From the NCBI RefSeq assembly GCF_000826185.2, contig NZ_LN648873.1, positions 391,282 through 455,281 of the forward strand: a stretch of 64,000 nt of DNA, given 5' to 3'. Source of the DNA: Microbacterium gorillae. Its GTDB lineage: Bacteria; Actinomycetota; Actinomycetes; Actinomycetales; Microbacteriaceae. Within the stretch, counting starts at the first letter, position 1. Each line of letters starts with the position of its first letter. The notes under the pieces are model-generated. The model saw nothing but the letters and a program-made list of their open reading frames with translations, was not told where the DNA came from and ran no database searches. The translations under genes were made by a program, and so were the position numbers. Of the stretch, positions 23,356 through 34,348 are shown one piece after another.

Positions 23356-26300
23356 TGCCGAAGCGCGAGGACATCAACTCCGTCCTGGTCATCGGATCGG
23401 GACCCATCGTCATCGGCCAGGCGGCCGAGTTCGACTACTCCGGAACTCAGGCCTGCCGCGTGCTGCGCAGCGAGGGCGTCCGCGTGATCCTGGTCAACTC
23501 CAACCCGGCCACGATCATGACCGACCCGGACTTCGCCGACGCGACCTACATCGAGCCGATCACGCCCGAAGTCATCGAGACGATCATCGCCAAGGAGAAG
23601 CCGGACGCGATCCTGCCGACCCTGGGTGGCCAGACCGCGCTGAACGCCGCCATGGCGCTGGACAAGCTCGGCATCCTGGACAAGTACGGCGTCGAGCTCA
23701 TCGGTGCGAAGGTCGATGCGATCGAGAAGGGCGAGGACCGCCAGATCTTCAAGGAGCTGGTCATCGAGGCCGGCGCCGAGGTCGCCGCGTCCGTGATCTG
23801 CCACTCGATGGACGATCTGCTCGCCGGTGCCGAGAAGCTCGGCTACCCGCTCGTGGTCCGGCCCTCCTTCACGATGGGGGGACTCGGTTCCGGCTTCGCC
23901 TACAACGAGACCGACCTGCGTCGCATCGGTGGCGCCGGACTGCACGACTCGCCGACCGACGAGGTGCTCCTGGAGGAGTCCATCCTCGGCTGGAAGGAGT
24001 ACGAGCTCGAGCTCATGCGCGACACCGCCGACAACACGGTGGTCGTCTGCTCCATCGAGAACGTCGACCCGGTCGGCGTGCACACCGGTGACTCCATCAC
24101 GGTCGCACCCGCGCTGACCCTGACCGACCGCGAGTACCAGAAGCTTCGCGACATCGGCATCGACATCATCCGCGCCGTGGGCGTGGACACCGGTGGCTGC
24201 AACATCCAGTTCGCGGTGAATCCGGACAACGGTCGCATCATCGTCATCGAGATGAACCCGCGCGTCTCGCGCTCGTCGGCCCTCGCGTCGAAGGCCACCG
24301 GCTTCCCGATCGCGAAGATCGCCGCGAAGCTCGCCATCGGCTACCGCCTGGACGAGATCCCGAACGACATCACGCGAGTCACCCCGGCGAGCTTCGAGCC
24401 GACGCTGGACTACATCGTCGTGAAGGCCCCGCGCTTCGCGTTCGAGAAGTTCCCGGCCGCCGACGCGACCCTCACCACCACCATGAAGTCGGTCGGCGAG
24501 GCGATGGCCATCGGCCGCAACTTCACCACCGCTCTGCAGAAGTCGCTGCGTTCGCTGGAGAAGCGCGGTTCGGCGTTCCACTGGGGTCCGGAGCACCGCT
24601 CCGTGGAGGAGCTGCTGGAGATCTCCACGGTGCCGACCGACGGTCGCATCGTGGTCCTGCAGCAGGCCCTGCGCAAGGGCGCGACCGCCGAGCAGGCGTT
24701 CGAGGCCACGAAGATCGACCCGTGGTTCCTGGACCAGATCATCCTGATCAATGAGGTCGCCGAGTTCGTGCGCACCGCCGCCGAACTGGACGAGGCCACG
24801 CTCCGCCTCGCCAAGGACCACGGCTTCAGTGACGCCCAGATCGCGCAGCTGCGTGGCGACAGCGAGGAGGAGGTCCGCGGCGTGCGTCACGGCCTCGGCC
24901 TGCGTCCGGTGTACAAGACGGTGGACACCTGCGCCGGCGAGTTCCCGGCGCTGACGCCGTACCACTACTCGTCCTACGACTCCGAGACCGAGGTCGCTCC
25001 GTCCGAGCGCACGAAGGTCGTCATCATCGGGTCCGGACCGAACCGCATCGGTCAGGGCATCGAGTTCGACTACTCCTGCGTGCACGCCTCGTTCGCCCTC
25101 GCCGAGGCCGGCTACGAGACGATCATGATCAACTGCAACCCGGAGACGGTCTCGACCGACTACGACACCTCCGACCGGCTCTACTTCGAGCCGCTCACGC
25201 TGGAGGACGTGCTGGAGATCCTGCACGCCGAGGCGCAGTCCGGCACCATCCTCGGCGTCGTCTGCCAGCTCGGCGGACAGACCCCGCTCGGTCTCGCGCA
25301 GGGCATCCAGGACGCCGGGTACACGATCCTCGGCACCAAGCCGGAGGCCATCGACGCCGCCGAGGAGCGCGGCCTGTTCAGCGACATCCTCGACGCCGCC
25401 GGTCTCGTCGCCCCGCGCCACGGCACGGCGGTGGACGTCGATGGCGCCGTCAAGGTCGCCGAGGAGATCGGTTACCCGGTGCTCGTCCGCCCGAGCTTCG
25501 TGCTGGGCGGCCGCGGCATGGAGATCGTCTACGACACCGCGAGCCTGCGCGATTACTTCGTCCGCATGGACGGTCAGGCGATCATCGGTGAGGGTCGTCC
25601 GCTGCTCGTGGACCGGTTCCTCGATGATGCGATCGAGCTGGACGTGGACGCGCTCTACGACGGCGAGCAGCTGTACATCGGCGGCGTCATGGAGCACCTC
25701 GAGGAGGCCGGCATCCACTCCGGTGACTCGAGCTGCACGCTCCCACCGATGTCGCTCGGCCGTACCGAGATCGACCGCGTCCGGGCCGCGACGCTGGGGA
25801 TCGCGAAGGGTGTCGGCGTCCGGGGTCTGCTGAACGTGCAGTTCGCGATCTCCGCCGACGTGCTCTACGTGATCGAGGCGAACCCGCGGGCCAGTCGCAC
25901 GGTGCCGTTCGTGTCCAAGGCCCTGGGCATCCCGCTCGCGAAGGCGGCCAGCCGGATCATGGCCGGCTCGACGATCGCCGAGCTGATCGAGGAGGGCCTG
26001 CTGCCCGCCCAGGACGGCTCGCGGGTCCCGCTGGACGCGCCGGTCGCCGTCAAGGAGGCCGTGCTGCCCTTCAAGCGCTTCCGCACCGCGGAGGGCGAGA
26101 CGGTCGACTCCGTGCTCGGCCCGGAGATGCGCTCCACCGGTGAGGTCATGGGCATCGACCGCGACTTCCCGACCGCGTTCGCGAAGAGCCAGACCGGCGC
26201 CTACGGCGGCATCCCGCGCGAGGGCACCGTGTTCCTGTCCGTCGCGGACTCGGACAAGCGCGCCGTGCTGCTGCCCGCGCACCGCCTGCAGCAGCTGGGC

Positions 26301-26639
26301 TACCGCCTGGTCGCCACGGAGGGCACCGCCGAGGTGCTCGCCCGCAACGGCATTCGCGTCGAGGTCGTGCAGAAGTACAGCGCCACCAGCGGCACCGGCG
26401 AGCGCAACATCGTCGACCTGATCAACGACGGCGAGATCGACATCGTCGTGAACACGCCGAGCGGCATCTCCGCCCGTGCGGACGGGTACGAGATCCGCGC
26501 TGCCGCGGTGGCCGCCGACAAGGCGCTGTTCACCACGATGGCCGTCCTCGGTGCCGCCGTGTCGGCTCTGGACGCCATGGGGGATCCTTTCCAGGTCAAG
26601 AGCCTGCAGGAGTACCAGAACGACCGGGTCGCCTCATGA
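23355..26639 (+). CDS. carB: Carbamoyl-phosphate synthase large subunit
   Basis: Makes carbamoyl phosphate from bicarbonate, ammonia and two ATP. The 1,094 residues show the expected duplication: two ATP-grasp halves, each opening with a [23 protein letters not shown] or [18 protein letters not shown] loop, and each with a [15 protein letters not shown] block and [18 protein letters not shown] or [12 protein letters not shown]. The C-terminal ~150 residues form the MGS-like allosteric domain. Its stop overlaps the pyrF ATG by 4 nt. Confidence 0.98.
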   Translation: MPKREDINSVLVIGSGPIVIGQAAEFDYSGTQACRVLRSEGVRVILVNSNPATIMTDPDFADATYIEPITPEVIETIIAKEKPDAILPTLGGQTALNAAMALDKLGILDKYGVELIGAKVDAIEKGEDRQIFKELVIEAGAEVAASVICHSMDDLLAGAEKLGYPLVVRPSFTMGGLGSGFAYNETDLRRIGGAGLHDSPTDEVLLEESILGWKEYELELMRDTADNTVVVCSIENVDPVGVHTGDSITVAPALTLTDREYQKLRDIGIDIIRAVGVDTGGCNIQFAVNPDNGRIIVIEMNPRVSRSSALASKATGFPIAKIAAKLAIGYRLDEIPNDITRVTPASFEPTLDYIVVKAPRFAFEKFPAADATLTTTMKSVGEAMAIGRNFTTALQKSLRSLEKRGSAFHWGPEHRSVEELLEISTVPTDGRIVVLQQALRKGATAEQAFEATKIDPWFLDQIILINEVAEFVRTAAELDEATLRLAKDHGFSDAQIAQLRGDSEEEVRGVRHGLGLRPVYKTVDTCAGEFPALTPYHYSSYDSETEVAPSERTKVVIIGSGPNRIGQGIEFDYSCVHASFALAEAGYETIMINCNPETVSTDYDTSDRLYFEPLTLEDVLEILHAEAQSGTILGVVCQLGGQTPLGLAQGIQDAGYTILGTKPEAIDAAEERGLFSDILDAAGLVAPRHGTAVDVDGAVKVAEEIGYPVLVRPSFVLGGRGMEIVYDTASLRDYFVRMDGQAIIGEGRPLLVDRFLDDAIELDVDALYDGEQLYIGGVMEHLEEAGIHSGDSSCTLPPMSLGRTEIDRVRAATLGIAKGVGVRGLLNVQFAISADVLYVIEANPRASRTVPFVSKALGIPLAKAASRIMAGSTIAELIEEGLLPAQDGSRVPLDAPVAVKEAVLPFKRFRTAEGETVDSVLGPEMRSTGEVMGIDRDFPTAFAKSQTGAYGGIPREGTVFLSVADSDKRAVLLPAHRLQQLGYRLVATEGTAEVLARNGIRVEVVQKYSATSGTGERNIVDLINDGEIDIVVNTPSGISARADGYEIRAAAVAADKALFTTMAVLGAAVSALDAMGDPFQVKSLQEYQNDRVAS

Positions 26640-27484
26640 CCGACCGCACCTTCGGCACCCGCGTCCGCGACATGATCGCGGAGCGGGGCCGGTTGTGCGT
26701 CGGCATCGACCCGCACGCCGAGCTGCTGGAGTCCTGGGGGCTGGAGCAGTCGGCGGCCGGCGTCCGCGAGTTCGGACTCCGCGTCGTGGAGGCGACGGCG
26801 GATCGGGCCGGGATCGTCAAGCCGCAGGTGTCGTTCTTCGAGCGCTTCGGCGCGACGGGCTTCGCCGCCCTCGAGGACGTCATCCGGGCGGCGCGGGACG
26901 CGGGTCTCGTCGTGATCGCGGACGCCAAGCGCGGCGACATCGGCACGACCACGACCGGGTACGCCCAGGCGTGGCTGGAGCCGGGCGCTCCGCTGGAGTC
27001 TGACGCGCTCACCGTGAACCCGTACCTCGGCGTCGGTGCGCTCGCGCCCGCGTTCGAGACCGCACAGCAGCACGGCAAGGGCCTGTTCGTCCTCGCCGCC
27101 ACCAGCAACCCGGAGGCGGTGGCGCTGCAGAACGCGCGCGCGGCCTCCGGTCGGTCCGTCTCCGCGGAGGTGATCGCGGAGGTGTCCGCGTTCAACGCCG
27201 CCCACACGCCGGGGGGCGCGTGGGGGAGTATGGGCTTCGTCATGGGTGCCACCGTCGATCTCGCCGCACGCGGGATCGCGGACGCCATGACACCCCCGGC
27301 GCCGATTCTGGCGCCGGGCTTCGGGGCGCAGGGTGCGCGGCCGGAGGACGTGGGGGACATCTTCGGCGCACTCGCGCCGACCGTCATCGCGGCGGAGAGC
27401 CGCGGGATCCTGCGTGCCGGACCGGACGGGATCGCCGCTGCGATCCGCACGCGCATCGAAGAACTGGAGGTTGCTCGTGGCTGA
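26636..27484 (+). CDS. pyrF: Orotidine-5'-phosphate decarboxylase, type 2
   Basis: Last step of UMP synthesis (OMP to UMP). The 282 residues are of the longer type 2 (mycobacterial) class. [15 protein letters not shown] at the N-terminus and [12 protein letters not shown] with catalytic Lys98 mark the active site. [11 protein letters not shown] and [15 protein letters not shown] form later barrel loops. The end overlaps the gmk GTG start. pyrD and pyrE are not in the window. Confidence 0.96.
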   Translation: MTDRTFGTRVRDMIAERGRLCVGIDPHAELLESWGLEQSAAGVREFGLRVVEATADRAGIVKPQVSFFERFGATGFAALEDVIRAARDAGLVVIADAKRGDIGTTTTGYAQAWLEPGAPLESDALTVNPYLGVGALAPAFETAQQHGKGLFVLAATSNPEAVALQNARAASGRSVSAEVIAEVSAFNAAHTPGGAWGSMGFVMGATVDLAARGIADAMTPPAPILAPGFGAQGARPEDVGDIFGALAPTVIAAESRGILRAGPDGIAAAIRTRIEELEVARG

Positions 27485-28385
27485 AGGACAGCGTCCCCCC
27501 GAGGTTGATCGGATCGCGGCGTCGCGGAAGGCGGTGGCGGCTCGGCGCTCCCGAGCCGCGCTGAAACGGGACATCACCATGCGCGTGGCTTCGCCGCAGG
27601 AGGTGGTTCGTCGTGCGTTCGCCGATGCCACCAGCTCGGCCGGCACGATGCGCGTGACGGAGTTCCTGACCGCGATTCCGGCCATCGGTGAGGGCAAGCG
27701 CGATCGGATTCTGGCGGATCTGGAGATCTCGCCGGTCAAGCGTCTCGGCGGACTCGGGGCGCGTCAGCGTCGCGACCTGATGACGTGGCTGAACGGCCGG
27801 CTCCCCGAGCCCGTTGCGCGGGACGGACGCAGCCGACTCCTGGTGCTCGCCGGCCCCACCGCGGTGGGCAAGGGCACCGTCGCTGCGAAGATCCGGGAGA
27901 CCCACCCGGAGATCCACCTGTCCGTCTCAGCGACGACGCGCGCGCCGCGGCCGGGTGAGCAGGAGGGTGTGCACTACTACTTCGTGGACGATGCGGAATT
28001 CGACCGGATGATCGCCGACGGCGAGCTGCTGGAGTACGCCACGGTGCACAACTCGCACCGGTACGGCACGCCGCGCCGACCGATCGAGGAGGCCCTCGCG
28101 GCCGGCAAGACGGTGCTGCTCGAGATCGACCTGCAGGGCGCACGCCAGGTGCGCGCCGCCGAGCCGTCCGCCACGCTGATCTTCCTGCTGCCGCCGACCT
28201 GGGACGAGCTCGTCGACCGCCTGGTCGGTCGCGGGACCGAGGATGAGGCGGAACGCAGCCGTCGCCTGAAGACCGCGCGGCGCGAATTGGCCGCTCAGGG
28301 CGAGTTCGATCACCGTGTCGTGAACGCCGATGTCGCCACCGCGGCGGCCGAGGTCGTACAATTGTCCGAGGCGTCCGCGCGCTGA
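27477..28385 (+). CDS. gmk: mIHF-guanylate kinase fusion
   Basis: A 302-residue protein joining two units that are usually separate. Residues ~1-115 match mycobacterial integration host factor: [11 protein letters not shown], then [21 protein letters not shown] (helix-hairpin-helix) and [18 protein letters not shown]. Residues ~120-302 are guanylate kinase: Walker [10 protein letters not shown] (from 126), [20 protein letters not shown], and [10 protein letters not shown]. The kinase makes GDP from GMP; the mIHF part binds DNA. In mycobacteria mihF lies just upstream of gmk as its own gene. The frame here has no stop at the junction. The GTG at 27477 overlaps the pyrF end by 8 nt. Confidence 0.93.
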   Translation: MAEGQRPPEVDRIAASRKAVAARRSRAALKRDITMRVASPQEVVRRAFADATSSAGTMRVTEFLTAIPAIGEGKRDRILADLEISPVKRLGGLGARQRRDLMTWLNGRLPEPVARDGRSRLLVLAGPTAVGKGTVAAKIRETHPEIHLSVSATTRAPRPGEQEGVHYYFVDDAEFDRMIADGELLEYATVHNSHRYGTPRRPIEEALAAGKTVLLEIDLQGARQVRAAEPSATLIFLLPPTWDELVDRLVGRGTEDEAERSRRLKTARRELAAQGEFDHRVVNADVATAAAEVVQLSEASAR

Positions 28386-28441
28386 GTCCACCCGCGCGCG
28401 TGTTCGCCAGCGCTCATCCGCCGAATCCAGGAGGCTTCGCC

Positions 28442-28696
28442 ATGGCCGGATCCAACCAGGGCATCATCGACCCGCCCATCGACAACCTGCTCGAGAAGGT
28501 CGACTCCAAGTACCAGCTCGTCATCTACGCATCCAAGCGGGCGCGTCAGATCAACGACTACTACTCGGATCTGCAGGAGGGCAACCTCTTCGACAACGTC
28601 GGGCCGCTGGTCGACTCGTCCGTCGAGGACAAGCCGCTCACGATCGCGATGCACGAGATCAACGAGGACAAGCTGCGCCTGCGCGCGGCTGAGTGA
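28442..28696 (+). CDS. rpoZ: RNA polymerase omega subunit
   Basis: An 84-residue subunit that helps assemble RNA polymerase by clamping the beta' C-terminus. [29 protein letters not shown] is split over residues ~10-40 and holds the conserved K-Y-x-L-V-x-x-A-x-K-R-A-R-Q-I core. The ATG at 28442 follows an AGGAGG site; the frame is open further upstream but lacks homology. The order gmk-rpoZ-metK is conserved in actinobacteria. A TACAAT box inside the end of gmk (about 28357) could be an extra promoter. Confidence 0.95.
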   Translation: MAGSNQGIIDPPIDNLLEKVDSKYQLVIYASKRARQINDYYSDLQEGNLFDNVGPLVDSSVEDKPLTIAMHEINEDKLRLRAAE

Positions 28697-28704
28697 TCCC
28701 CGCT

Positions 28705-28744
28705 GATGCCCGCCGCCCCGGGAATGTCCGAGGCGGCGGGCATC
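28705..28744 (+). terminator. Hairpin between rpoZ and metK
   Basis: A perfect 13-bp stem, GATGCCCGCCGCC/GGCGGCGGGCATC, with a 14-nt loop, 9 nt after the rpoZ stop and 39 nt before metK. It may terminate or attenuate read-through into metK. The T-tract is weak. Confidence 0.55.
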
Positions 28745-28782
28745 CTCGTTCCCTCAGCACATTCCCCGCACGGAGAGAGACG

Positions 28783-29973
28783 ATGACCGATCTGCGACTG
28801 TTCACTTCCGAATCCGTCACCGAGGGCCACCCGGACAAGATCTGCGATCAGATCTCGGACGCCATCCTCGATGACCTGATCTCGCAGGACCGGGACGCGA
28901 AGGTCGCGGTGGAGACCCTGGTCACCACCGGACTCGTGCACGTGGCCGGCGAGGTTCGCACCGACGCCTACTCGGACATCTCGGGCCTCGCCCGAGGCGT
29001 CATCAACGGCATCGGCTATACGTCCTCCGAGACCGGCTTCGACGGCGACTCGTGCGGTGTCACGGTGTCGGTCGGCGAGCAGTCCAGTGACATCCATGCC
29101 GGCGTCACGCACGCGCTCGAGGCGCGCACGGGTTCCGGCGACGCCCGCGACGAGCTCGGCGCGGGCGACCAGGGCATCATGTTCGGGTTCGCGACGAACG
29201 AGACCCCGCAGCTCATGCCGGCGGCGAGCTGGATCTCGCACCGCATGGCCGAGCGTCTGGCCGCCGTCCGACACGACGGACTCATCCCGGAGCTCCGACC
29301 GGACGGCAAGACGCAGGTCACGCTCGGCTACGACGGCTTCACCCCCAAGACCGTCGAGGCGGTCGTGCTGTCGACGCAGCACAGCCCGGATATCGCTCAG
29401 GACGAGCTGCGGGACCTGGTCAAGCAGTTCGTGATCGACCCCGTGCTGGGGGACTCGGGCCTGGACATCGACGGGTACGAGCTGTACTTCAACCCGGCCG
29501 GTCCGTTCGTGATCGGCGGACCGAAGGGCGACGCCGGGCTCACCGGCCGCAAGATCATCGTCGACACCTACGGCGGTGCGGCACGCCACGGTGGGGGCGC
29601 GTTCAGCGGTAAGGACCCGTCGAAGGTCGATCGCTCCGCCGCGTACGCGATGCGCTGGGTCGCCAAGAACGCCGTCGCTGCGGGGCTCGCGGACCGCCTG
29701 GAGGTCCAGGTCGCCTACGCGATCGGCAAGGCCGCGCCGGTCGGGCTGTACGTCGAGTCGTTCGGCACCGGGCATGTTTCCGACGAGGTCATCACGAAGG
29801 CCATCACGAGCGTCTTCGATCTGCGTCCGGCCGCGATCATCGAGGAGTTGGACCTGCTCCGGCCGATCTACCGGCAGACGGCCGCGTACGGCCACTTCGG
29901 CCGCGATCTGCCCGATTTCACCTGGGAGCGCACCGACCGCGTCGACGCCCTCCGCCGTGCCGCGGGGCTCTGA
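28783..29973 (+). CDS. metK: S-adenosylmethionine synthetase
   Basis: Makes SAM from methionine and ATP. The 396 residues begin [19 protein letters not shown], with His16 and Asp18 in the ATP site. Signature segments [12 protein letters not shown] and [19 protein letters not shown] are intact. The ATG is preceded by GGAGAGAGA; the frame continues upstream through the rpoZ-metK hairpin region without homology. priA follows after 13 nt. Confidence 0.97.
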   Translation: MTDLRLFTSESVTEGHPDKICDQISDAILDDLISQDRDAKVAVETLVTTGLVHVAGEVRTDAYSDISGLARGVINGIGYTSSETGFDGDSCGVTVSVGEQSSDIHAGVTHALEARTGSGDARDELGAGDQGIMFGFATNETPQLMPAASWISHRMAERLAAVRHDGLIPELRPDGKTQVTLGYDGFTPKTVEAVVLSTQHSPDIAQDELRDLVKQFVIDPVLGDSGLDIDGYELYFNPAGPFVIGGPKGDAGLTGRKIIVDTYGGAARHGGGAFSGKDPSKVDRSAAYAMRWVAKNAVAAGLADRLEVQVAYAIGKAAPVGLYVESFGTGHVSDEVITKAITSVFDLRPAAIIEELDLLRPIYRQTAAYGHFGRDLPDFTWERTDRVDALRRAAGL

Positions 29974-29986
29974 TCCGGCCGACACG

Positions 29987-31960
29987 ATGACACGACGGAT
30001 CGCTCGCGTGCTGATCGATTCGCCGCTGCCGCAGCTCGATCGGCTCTTCGACTACGCCGTGCCGGCGGAGTTCGTCGAGCGCGCCGTTCCGGGCGTCCGG
30101 GTCAAGGTGCCGCTGCGCACCCTCGGCCGCGTCGTGGACGGGTTCATCGTCGAGGTCGATGACGAGGAGTCCACCGAACGCGCGCTGTCGGACCTGGAGG
30201 AGATCCCGTCCGACGCCGTCGTCCTCACGCCGGCGACGTACACGTTGGCGCGCAAGGTCGCGGACCGCGCAGCCGGCTCGGCGTGCGACATCCTGCGCCT
30301 CGTGATCCCGAAACGGCAGGTGCGCGTCGAGAAGGCCTGGTTGGCGGGTGATGAGGTGCCCGCACCGGTGGTGACGGACGACGCCCGCACCGCGGCGCTG
30401 GACAGGCTGGCGGAGTTCCCGGGGCTCGCCGACGCGCTGCTCGCCGATGAGCGCATCCTGATCGACGCCCCGGCTCATCCGGAGGTCACCGCGGACGGGT
30501 CGACCGTCGGTGCCTGGGCGCGCCTGCTGGCGGCGGCCGCCGCGACGGTGCTGGCCTCCGGTCGCAGCGTCGTGCTGGTGGTCCCGGACCATCGTGATCA
30601 GGACGCGCTGGCGACCGCACTGCGCGAGGTCGTGCCGGAGGACGCGGTCGCGCGGGTGGACGCCCGCCAGACCGGGCCCGCGCGCTATCGCGCCTTCCTG
30701 CGCACGCTGGAAGACGCGCCGTGCATCGTGCTCGGCAACCGTTCAGCCGTCTACGCGCCGGTGCGCGCCGGACTCGTCGCGATCTGGAACGACGGAGATC
30801 CGCTGCTGGACGAACCCCTCGCGCCCTACGTGCACGCGCGGGATGCCGCCCTCGTGCGTCAGGAGCTGACCGGGGGAGCACTGCTGCTGGCCGGACACAC
30901 CCGCTCCGCTGACGCCGAGCGGCTCGTCTCGATCGGCTACGTCCGAGAGGTGGTGGCCGCTCGGCGCTACACCCCGCGCGTCGTGCTGTCTTCGACCAGC
31001 GAGACCGAGCGACCCGGCGCCCGCGTGCCGTCCGCCGCGTTCCGCGCCGCGCGCGAGGCCCTCGCCACCGGACCCGTCCTGGTGCAGGTGTCCCGGCCGG
31101 GATACGCGCCGGTGCTGGTGTGCGCGGACTGCCGCCGACCGGCGCGTTGCACACACTGCTCCGGACCGCTGTTCGCTCGTGCGCGCGGCGTCACGCCCGT
31201 GTGCCGCTGGTGCGGCCGCACCGCGCACGCGTGGACCTGCGGGACGTGCGGCTCGGAGAAGTTCCGGCTGGCCTCGTCCGGGTCCGAGCGCACCGCCGAC
31301 GAGCTCGGGCGCGCGTTCCCGGACACGCGGGTGATCATCTCCGACGGCGACCATCCGGTGCTCGAGGTGTCCGACCAGCCCGCGCTCGTGATCGCGACGC
31401 GCGGGGCCGAACCCGTGGCGGCCGGCGGCTACGCGGCGGTGCTGCTGCTGGACGGCGACCGCATGCTGATGGCCGATGACCTGCGCATCGCGGAGTCCTG
31501 CCTGCGCTGGTGGTCCGATGCGGCCGCCCTGGCGAAACGGGGAGCTCCCATCCATCTGGTCGCGGTGACGGGTGCGGTCGCTCGCGCCCTCGCGACGTGG
31601 ACGCAACCCGCGTTCGCCCGCACGGAGCTGGCCGAGCGGGCACCGCTGCGGATGCCCCCGACCGTCCGGGTGGCGGTGATCACCGGCGACGCGGACCGCG
31701 TCGACGGTGCCGTCGCCGCGGTCCGAGAGGCCGTGCCCGACCTGCCCGCGGAAGCGGTGCTCGGTCCGGTGCGGATCGATGACCCGGACGTCCCGTCCGC
31801 GCGCGCCCTGGTCCGCTTCGACTACGGTGTGGGCACGCGGGTTTCCAGTGCTCTGCGGGGGGCCGTGGTCCAGGCCGCCCTGAAGTCGCGACGCGTCAAG
31901 GGACGCGCCGCTCGTACGACCCTGCGGGTGCGACTCGACGTCGCCGACCCGCAGTTGTGA
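29987..31960 (+). CDS. priA: PriA-like primosomal protein N' without helicase motifs
   Basis: A 657-residue homologue of the replication restart helicase. The N-terminal DNA-binding domain (ARVLIDSPLPQLDRLFDYAVP) and the zinc module (CADCRRPARCTHC and CRWCGRTAHAWTCGTC, about residues 375-420) are present. A Walker A loop (GxTGSGKT) and a DEAH box are missing; the corresponding area reads ASGRSVVLVVPDH and IWNDGDPLLDE. Actinobacterial PriA proteins are known to lack detectable helicase motifs, so this is probably a scaffold for restart. It sits between metK and fmt, a conserved place. Confidence 0.93.
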   Translation: MTRRIARVLIDSPLPQLDRLFDYAVPAEFVERAVPGVRVKVPLRTLGRVVDGFIVEVDDEESTERALSDLEEIPSDAVVLTPATYTLARKVADRAAGSACDILRLVIPKRQVRVEKAWLAGDEVPAPVVTDDARTAALDRLAEFPGLADALLADERILIDAPAHPEVTADGSTVGAWARLLAAAAATVLASGRSVVLVVPDHRDQDALATALREVVPEDAVARVDARQTGPARYRAFLRTLEDAPCIVLGNRSAVYAPVRAGLVAIWNDGDPLLDEPLAPYVHARDAALVRQELTGGALLLAGHTRSADAERLVSIGYVREVVAARRYTPRVVLSSTSETERPGARVPSAAFRAAREALATGPVLVQVSRPGYAPVLVCADCRRPARCTHCSGPLFARARGVTPVCRWCGRTAHAWTCGTCGSEKFRLASSGSERTADELGRAFPDTRVIISDGDHPVLEVSDQPALVIATRGAEPVAAGGYAAVLLLDGDRMLMADDLRIAESCLRWWSDAAALAKRGAPIHLVAVTGAVARALATWTQPAFARTELAERAPLRMPPTVRVAVITGDADRVDGAVAAVREAVPDLPAEAVLGPVRIDDPDVPSARALVRFDYGVGTRVSSALRGAVVQAALKSRRVKGRAARTTLRVRLDVADPQL

Positions 31961-31968
31961 GGAGAGAC

Positions 31969-32883
31969 ATGCGCATCGTCTTCGCCGGAACGCCGGAGGC
32001 CGCCGTGCCCGCCCTGCGGGCCCTGGCCGACTCGGACCACGAGGTGGCGCTCGTCGTCACCCGTCCGGACGCGCCGCTCGGGCGCAAGCGCGTCCTCACC
32101 CCCTCACCGGTGGCCGCGGTCGCCGTGGAGCTGGGCCTGCCGACCTTGAAGACCGCCCGGCTCGACGACGCCGCGACGGGCGAGATCCTCGCCACCGGTG
32201 CCGACCTCGGGGTCATCGTCGCGTATGGCGGACTCGTCCGCGAGCCGCTGCTGACCGGGCTCGGTACGGGGTGGATCAACCTGCACTTCTCGCTGCTGCC
32301 GGCCTGGCGCGGCGCGGCCCCCGCGCAGCGGGCGCTGATCGCCGGTGCTCCACTCGGCTGGACCGTGTTCCAGCTCGTGGCGGGCCTGGACGAGGGCGAC
32401 GTCTACGAGCAGCACCCGTTCCTGCCGATGCCGAACGACACCGCCGACATCGCGCTGTCCGAGCTGGCGCGGATCGGCGGCGGCCGGATGCCCGAGATCG
32501 TGTCCCGGATCGAGGCGGGCGAGCAGCCCACCCCGCAGACGGGGGAGGCCTCGTACGCGGCGAAGCTCACGTTCGCGGACGGCGCGCTGGACCCCACGCT
32601 CTCGGCGGACGAGCTGTTCAACCGGTATCGCGGCGTCACGTCCGAGCCCGGGGCCTACGTCCACGTCGGCGAGGAGGTCCTGAAACTCCGCGAGGTGCTC
32701 CGTCCCGAGGACGCCGAGCCCCTCCCGGCCGGGCATATCGCGATGGTCGGCAAGCGCGTGCTGCTCGGTACCGCGACGACGCCGCTGGACCTCGTGCGCG
32801 TACAGCCCGCCGGCAAACCGGCCATGGTGGCCGGCGACTGGTGGCGCGGACTCCGCGTCGATGATCTGGAGGTCACCGCGTGA
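31969..32883 (+). CDS. fmt: Methionyl-tRNA formyltransferase
   Basis: Formylates Met-tRNAi using 10-formyl-THF. The 304 residues begin MRIVFAGTPEAAVPAL. The catalytic stretch INLHFSLLPAWRGAAP (Asn104, His106) and the later GLDEGDVY Asp segment are intact. The ATG at 31969 follows a GAGGAGA site; an in-frame start at 31957 overlapping priA is less likely. The end overlaps the rsmB GTG by 4 nt. Confidence 0.97.
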   Translation: MRIVFAGTPEAAVPALRALADSDHEVALVVTRPDAPLGRKRVLTPSPVAAVAVELGLPTLKTARLDDAATGEILATGADLGVIVAYGGLVREPLLTGLGTGWINLHFSLLPAWRGAAPAQRALIAGAPLGWTVFQLVAGLDEGDVYEQHPFLPMPNDTADIALSELARIGGGRMPEIVSRIEAGEQPTPQTGEASYAAKLTFADGALDPTLSADELFNRYRGVTSEPGAYVHVGEEVLKLREVLRPEDAEPLPAGHIAMVGKRVLLGTATTPLDLVRVQPAGKPAMVAGDWWRGLRVDDLEVTA

Positions 32884-34253
32884 CCGCCGTCTCTCCTGCC
32901 CGCGCCGTCGCGTATGACGTGATCCGCGCGGTCACGTCCTCCGATGCGTATGCGAACCTGCTGCTGCCGACGGCCATCACCCGAGCCGGGCTCTCCGGCG
33001 CCGACGCCGGTCTCGCGACCGAGCTGACGTACGGCACGCTGCGCCGGCTCGGCCTGTACGACGCGGTGATCGAGATCGCCGCCGACCGACCGACGTCGCG
33101 GATCAAGCCGGAGGTCCTGGACGCGCTGCGCCTCGGCGCACACCAGGTGCTCGCCACCCGCGTGGCCGCGCACGCCGCCGTGAACGAGACCGTCAATCTC
33201 GCTCGTGGAGCCGGCGGACAGAAGGTCGGCGGCTTCGCGAACGCCGTCATGCGCCGCATCACGGAGCGTTCCGCGGACGAGTGGATCGCGCGGCTGGAGC
33301 AGGACGCGCGCAGCGACGACGAACGCCTCGCCGTCACGAGTGCGCACCCGGTCTGGATTCTCCGGGCCCTGCGCCGCGCGCTGAAGGCGGAAGGCCGCGC
33401 CGACGAGCTCGAGGACCTGCTGGAAGCCGACAACGCGGCCCCGCAGGTGACGATGATCGCCCTGCCCGGTCTCGCCGAGGTTCCGGAGGACGCCCAACGC
33501 ACGCCGTACTCGCCGGACGGCTTCCGCCTGGCCGGGGGAGCGCCCGACCCGCTGGTCCGGCGCTCGAAGGGCACGCTGCGGGTGCAGGACGAGGGCTCGC
33601 AACTGGTCGCCCTGGCCCTGGCGGGCGTGGGTGAGGCCCGGTCCGGGGAGCGGTGGCTGGACCTGTGCGCCGGTCCCGGTGGCAAGACGGCTCTGCTCGC
33701 CGCCCGCGCCCGCGAGGTGGGCGCGACCCTGGAGGCGAACGAGATCACGCCGGCCCGCGCGAACCTCGTCCGGCAGGCCGTGGAGCCGGTGCCGGGAGAG
33801 GTCCTCGTGCACACCGAGGACGGCCGGGACTACGCCGACGAGCATCCGGGCGCCTACGACCGCATCCTCGTGGACGCCCCGTGCACCGGCCTGGGCGCGC
33901 TGCGCCGTCGTCCGGAGGCGCGCTGGCGCAAGCAGCCCGCTGACGTCGGTGACCTCGTCCCCGTGCAGACCGGGCTCGTCGACGCCGCTCTGCGCGCGGT
34001 CAAGCCCGGCGGTGTCGTCGCGTACGTCACGTGTTCGCCGCACCTGGCCGAGACGACCGGCGTCGTGGCCGACGTCCTCCGGCAGTGGGACGGCAAGGTC
34101 GAGGAGCTGGACGCCCGTGCGGCGATCCAGTCGGTCGCCCGGACGGAGCTGGACCTGCCGGCTCCCGAGGACGGCTCCGGCCACGCCCAGCTCTGGCCCC
34201 ACCGCCACAACACGGACGCGATGTTCCTGTCCCTCCTGCGCCGCACGTCCTGA
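32880..34253 (+). CDS. rsmB: 16S rRNA (cytosine-C5) methyltransferase RsmB family
   Basis: Methylates a cytosine of 16S rRNA (C967 in E. coli numbering) with SAM. The 457 residues comprise an N-terminal NusB-like helical domain (~1-140) and a Rossmann methyltransferase: WLDLCAGPGGKTALLA (SAM motif I), VDAPCTGLGALRRRPEARWR with Cys335, and VTCSPHL with catalytic Cys385. It starts with a GTG overlapping fmt. A large palindrome follows the stop. Confidence 0.95.
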   Translation: MTAVSPARAVAYDVIRAVTSSDAYANLLLPTAITRAGLSGADAGLATELTYGTLRRLGLYDAVIEIAADRPTSRIKPEVLDALRLGAHQVLATRVAAHAAVNETVNLARGAGGQKVGGFANAVMRRITERSADEWIARLEQDARSDDERLAVTSAHPVWILRALRRALKAEGRADELEDLLEADNAAPQVTMIALPGLAEVPEDAQRTPYSPDGFRLAGGAPDPLVRRSKGTLRVQDEGSQLVALALAGVGEARSGERWLDLCAGPGGKTALLAARAREVGATLEANEITPARANLVRQAVEPVPGEVLVHTEDGRDYADEHPGAYDRILVDAPCTGLGALRRRPEARWRKQPADVGDLVPVQTGLVDAALRAVKPGGVVAYVTCSPHLAETTGVVADVLRQWDGKVEELDARAAIQSVARTELDLPAPEDGSGHAQLWPHRHNTDAMFLSLLRRTS

Positions 34254-34256
34254 TCC

Positions 34257-34325
34257 GCGAGACACCCAGGCACGTCCGAAACCTCGCGCAATGCGGGGTG
34301 TCTCGGACGTGCTTGGGTGTCTCGC
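34257..34325 (+). repeat. 69-bp palindrome between rsmB and rpe
   Basis: 23-bp arms (34257-34279 and 34303-34325) differ at one position. The left arm reads GCGAGACACCCAGGCACGTC and on. The GGGTGTCTCG block occurs a second time inside the loop. It may be a terminator for the long pyr-rsmB run, or a member of an intergenic repeat family. There is no T-tract. Confidence 0.75.
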
Positions 34326-34348
34326 GGGAGTGCTGACAGGATGGGGGC

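Noticed and set aside
23289..26282. A ~1,000-codon minus-strand frame opposite carB
   Set aside because: Same shadow effect; no family motif, whereas carB has both ATP-grasp halves.
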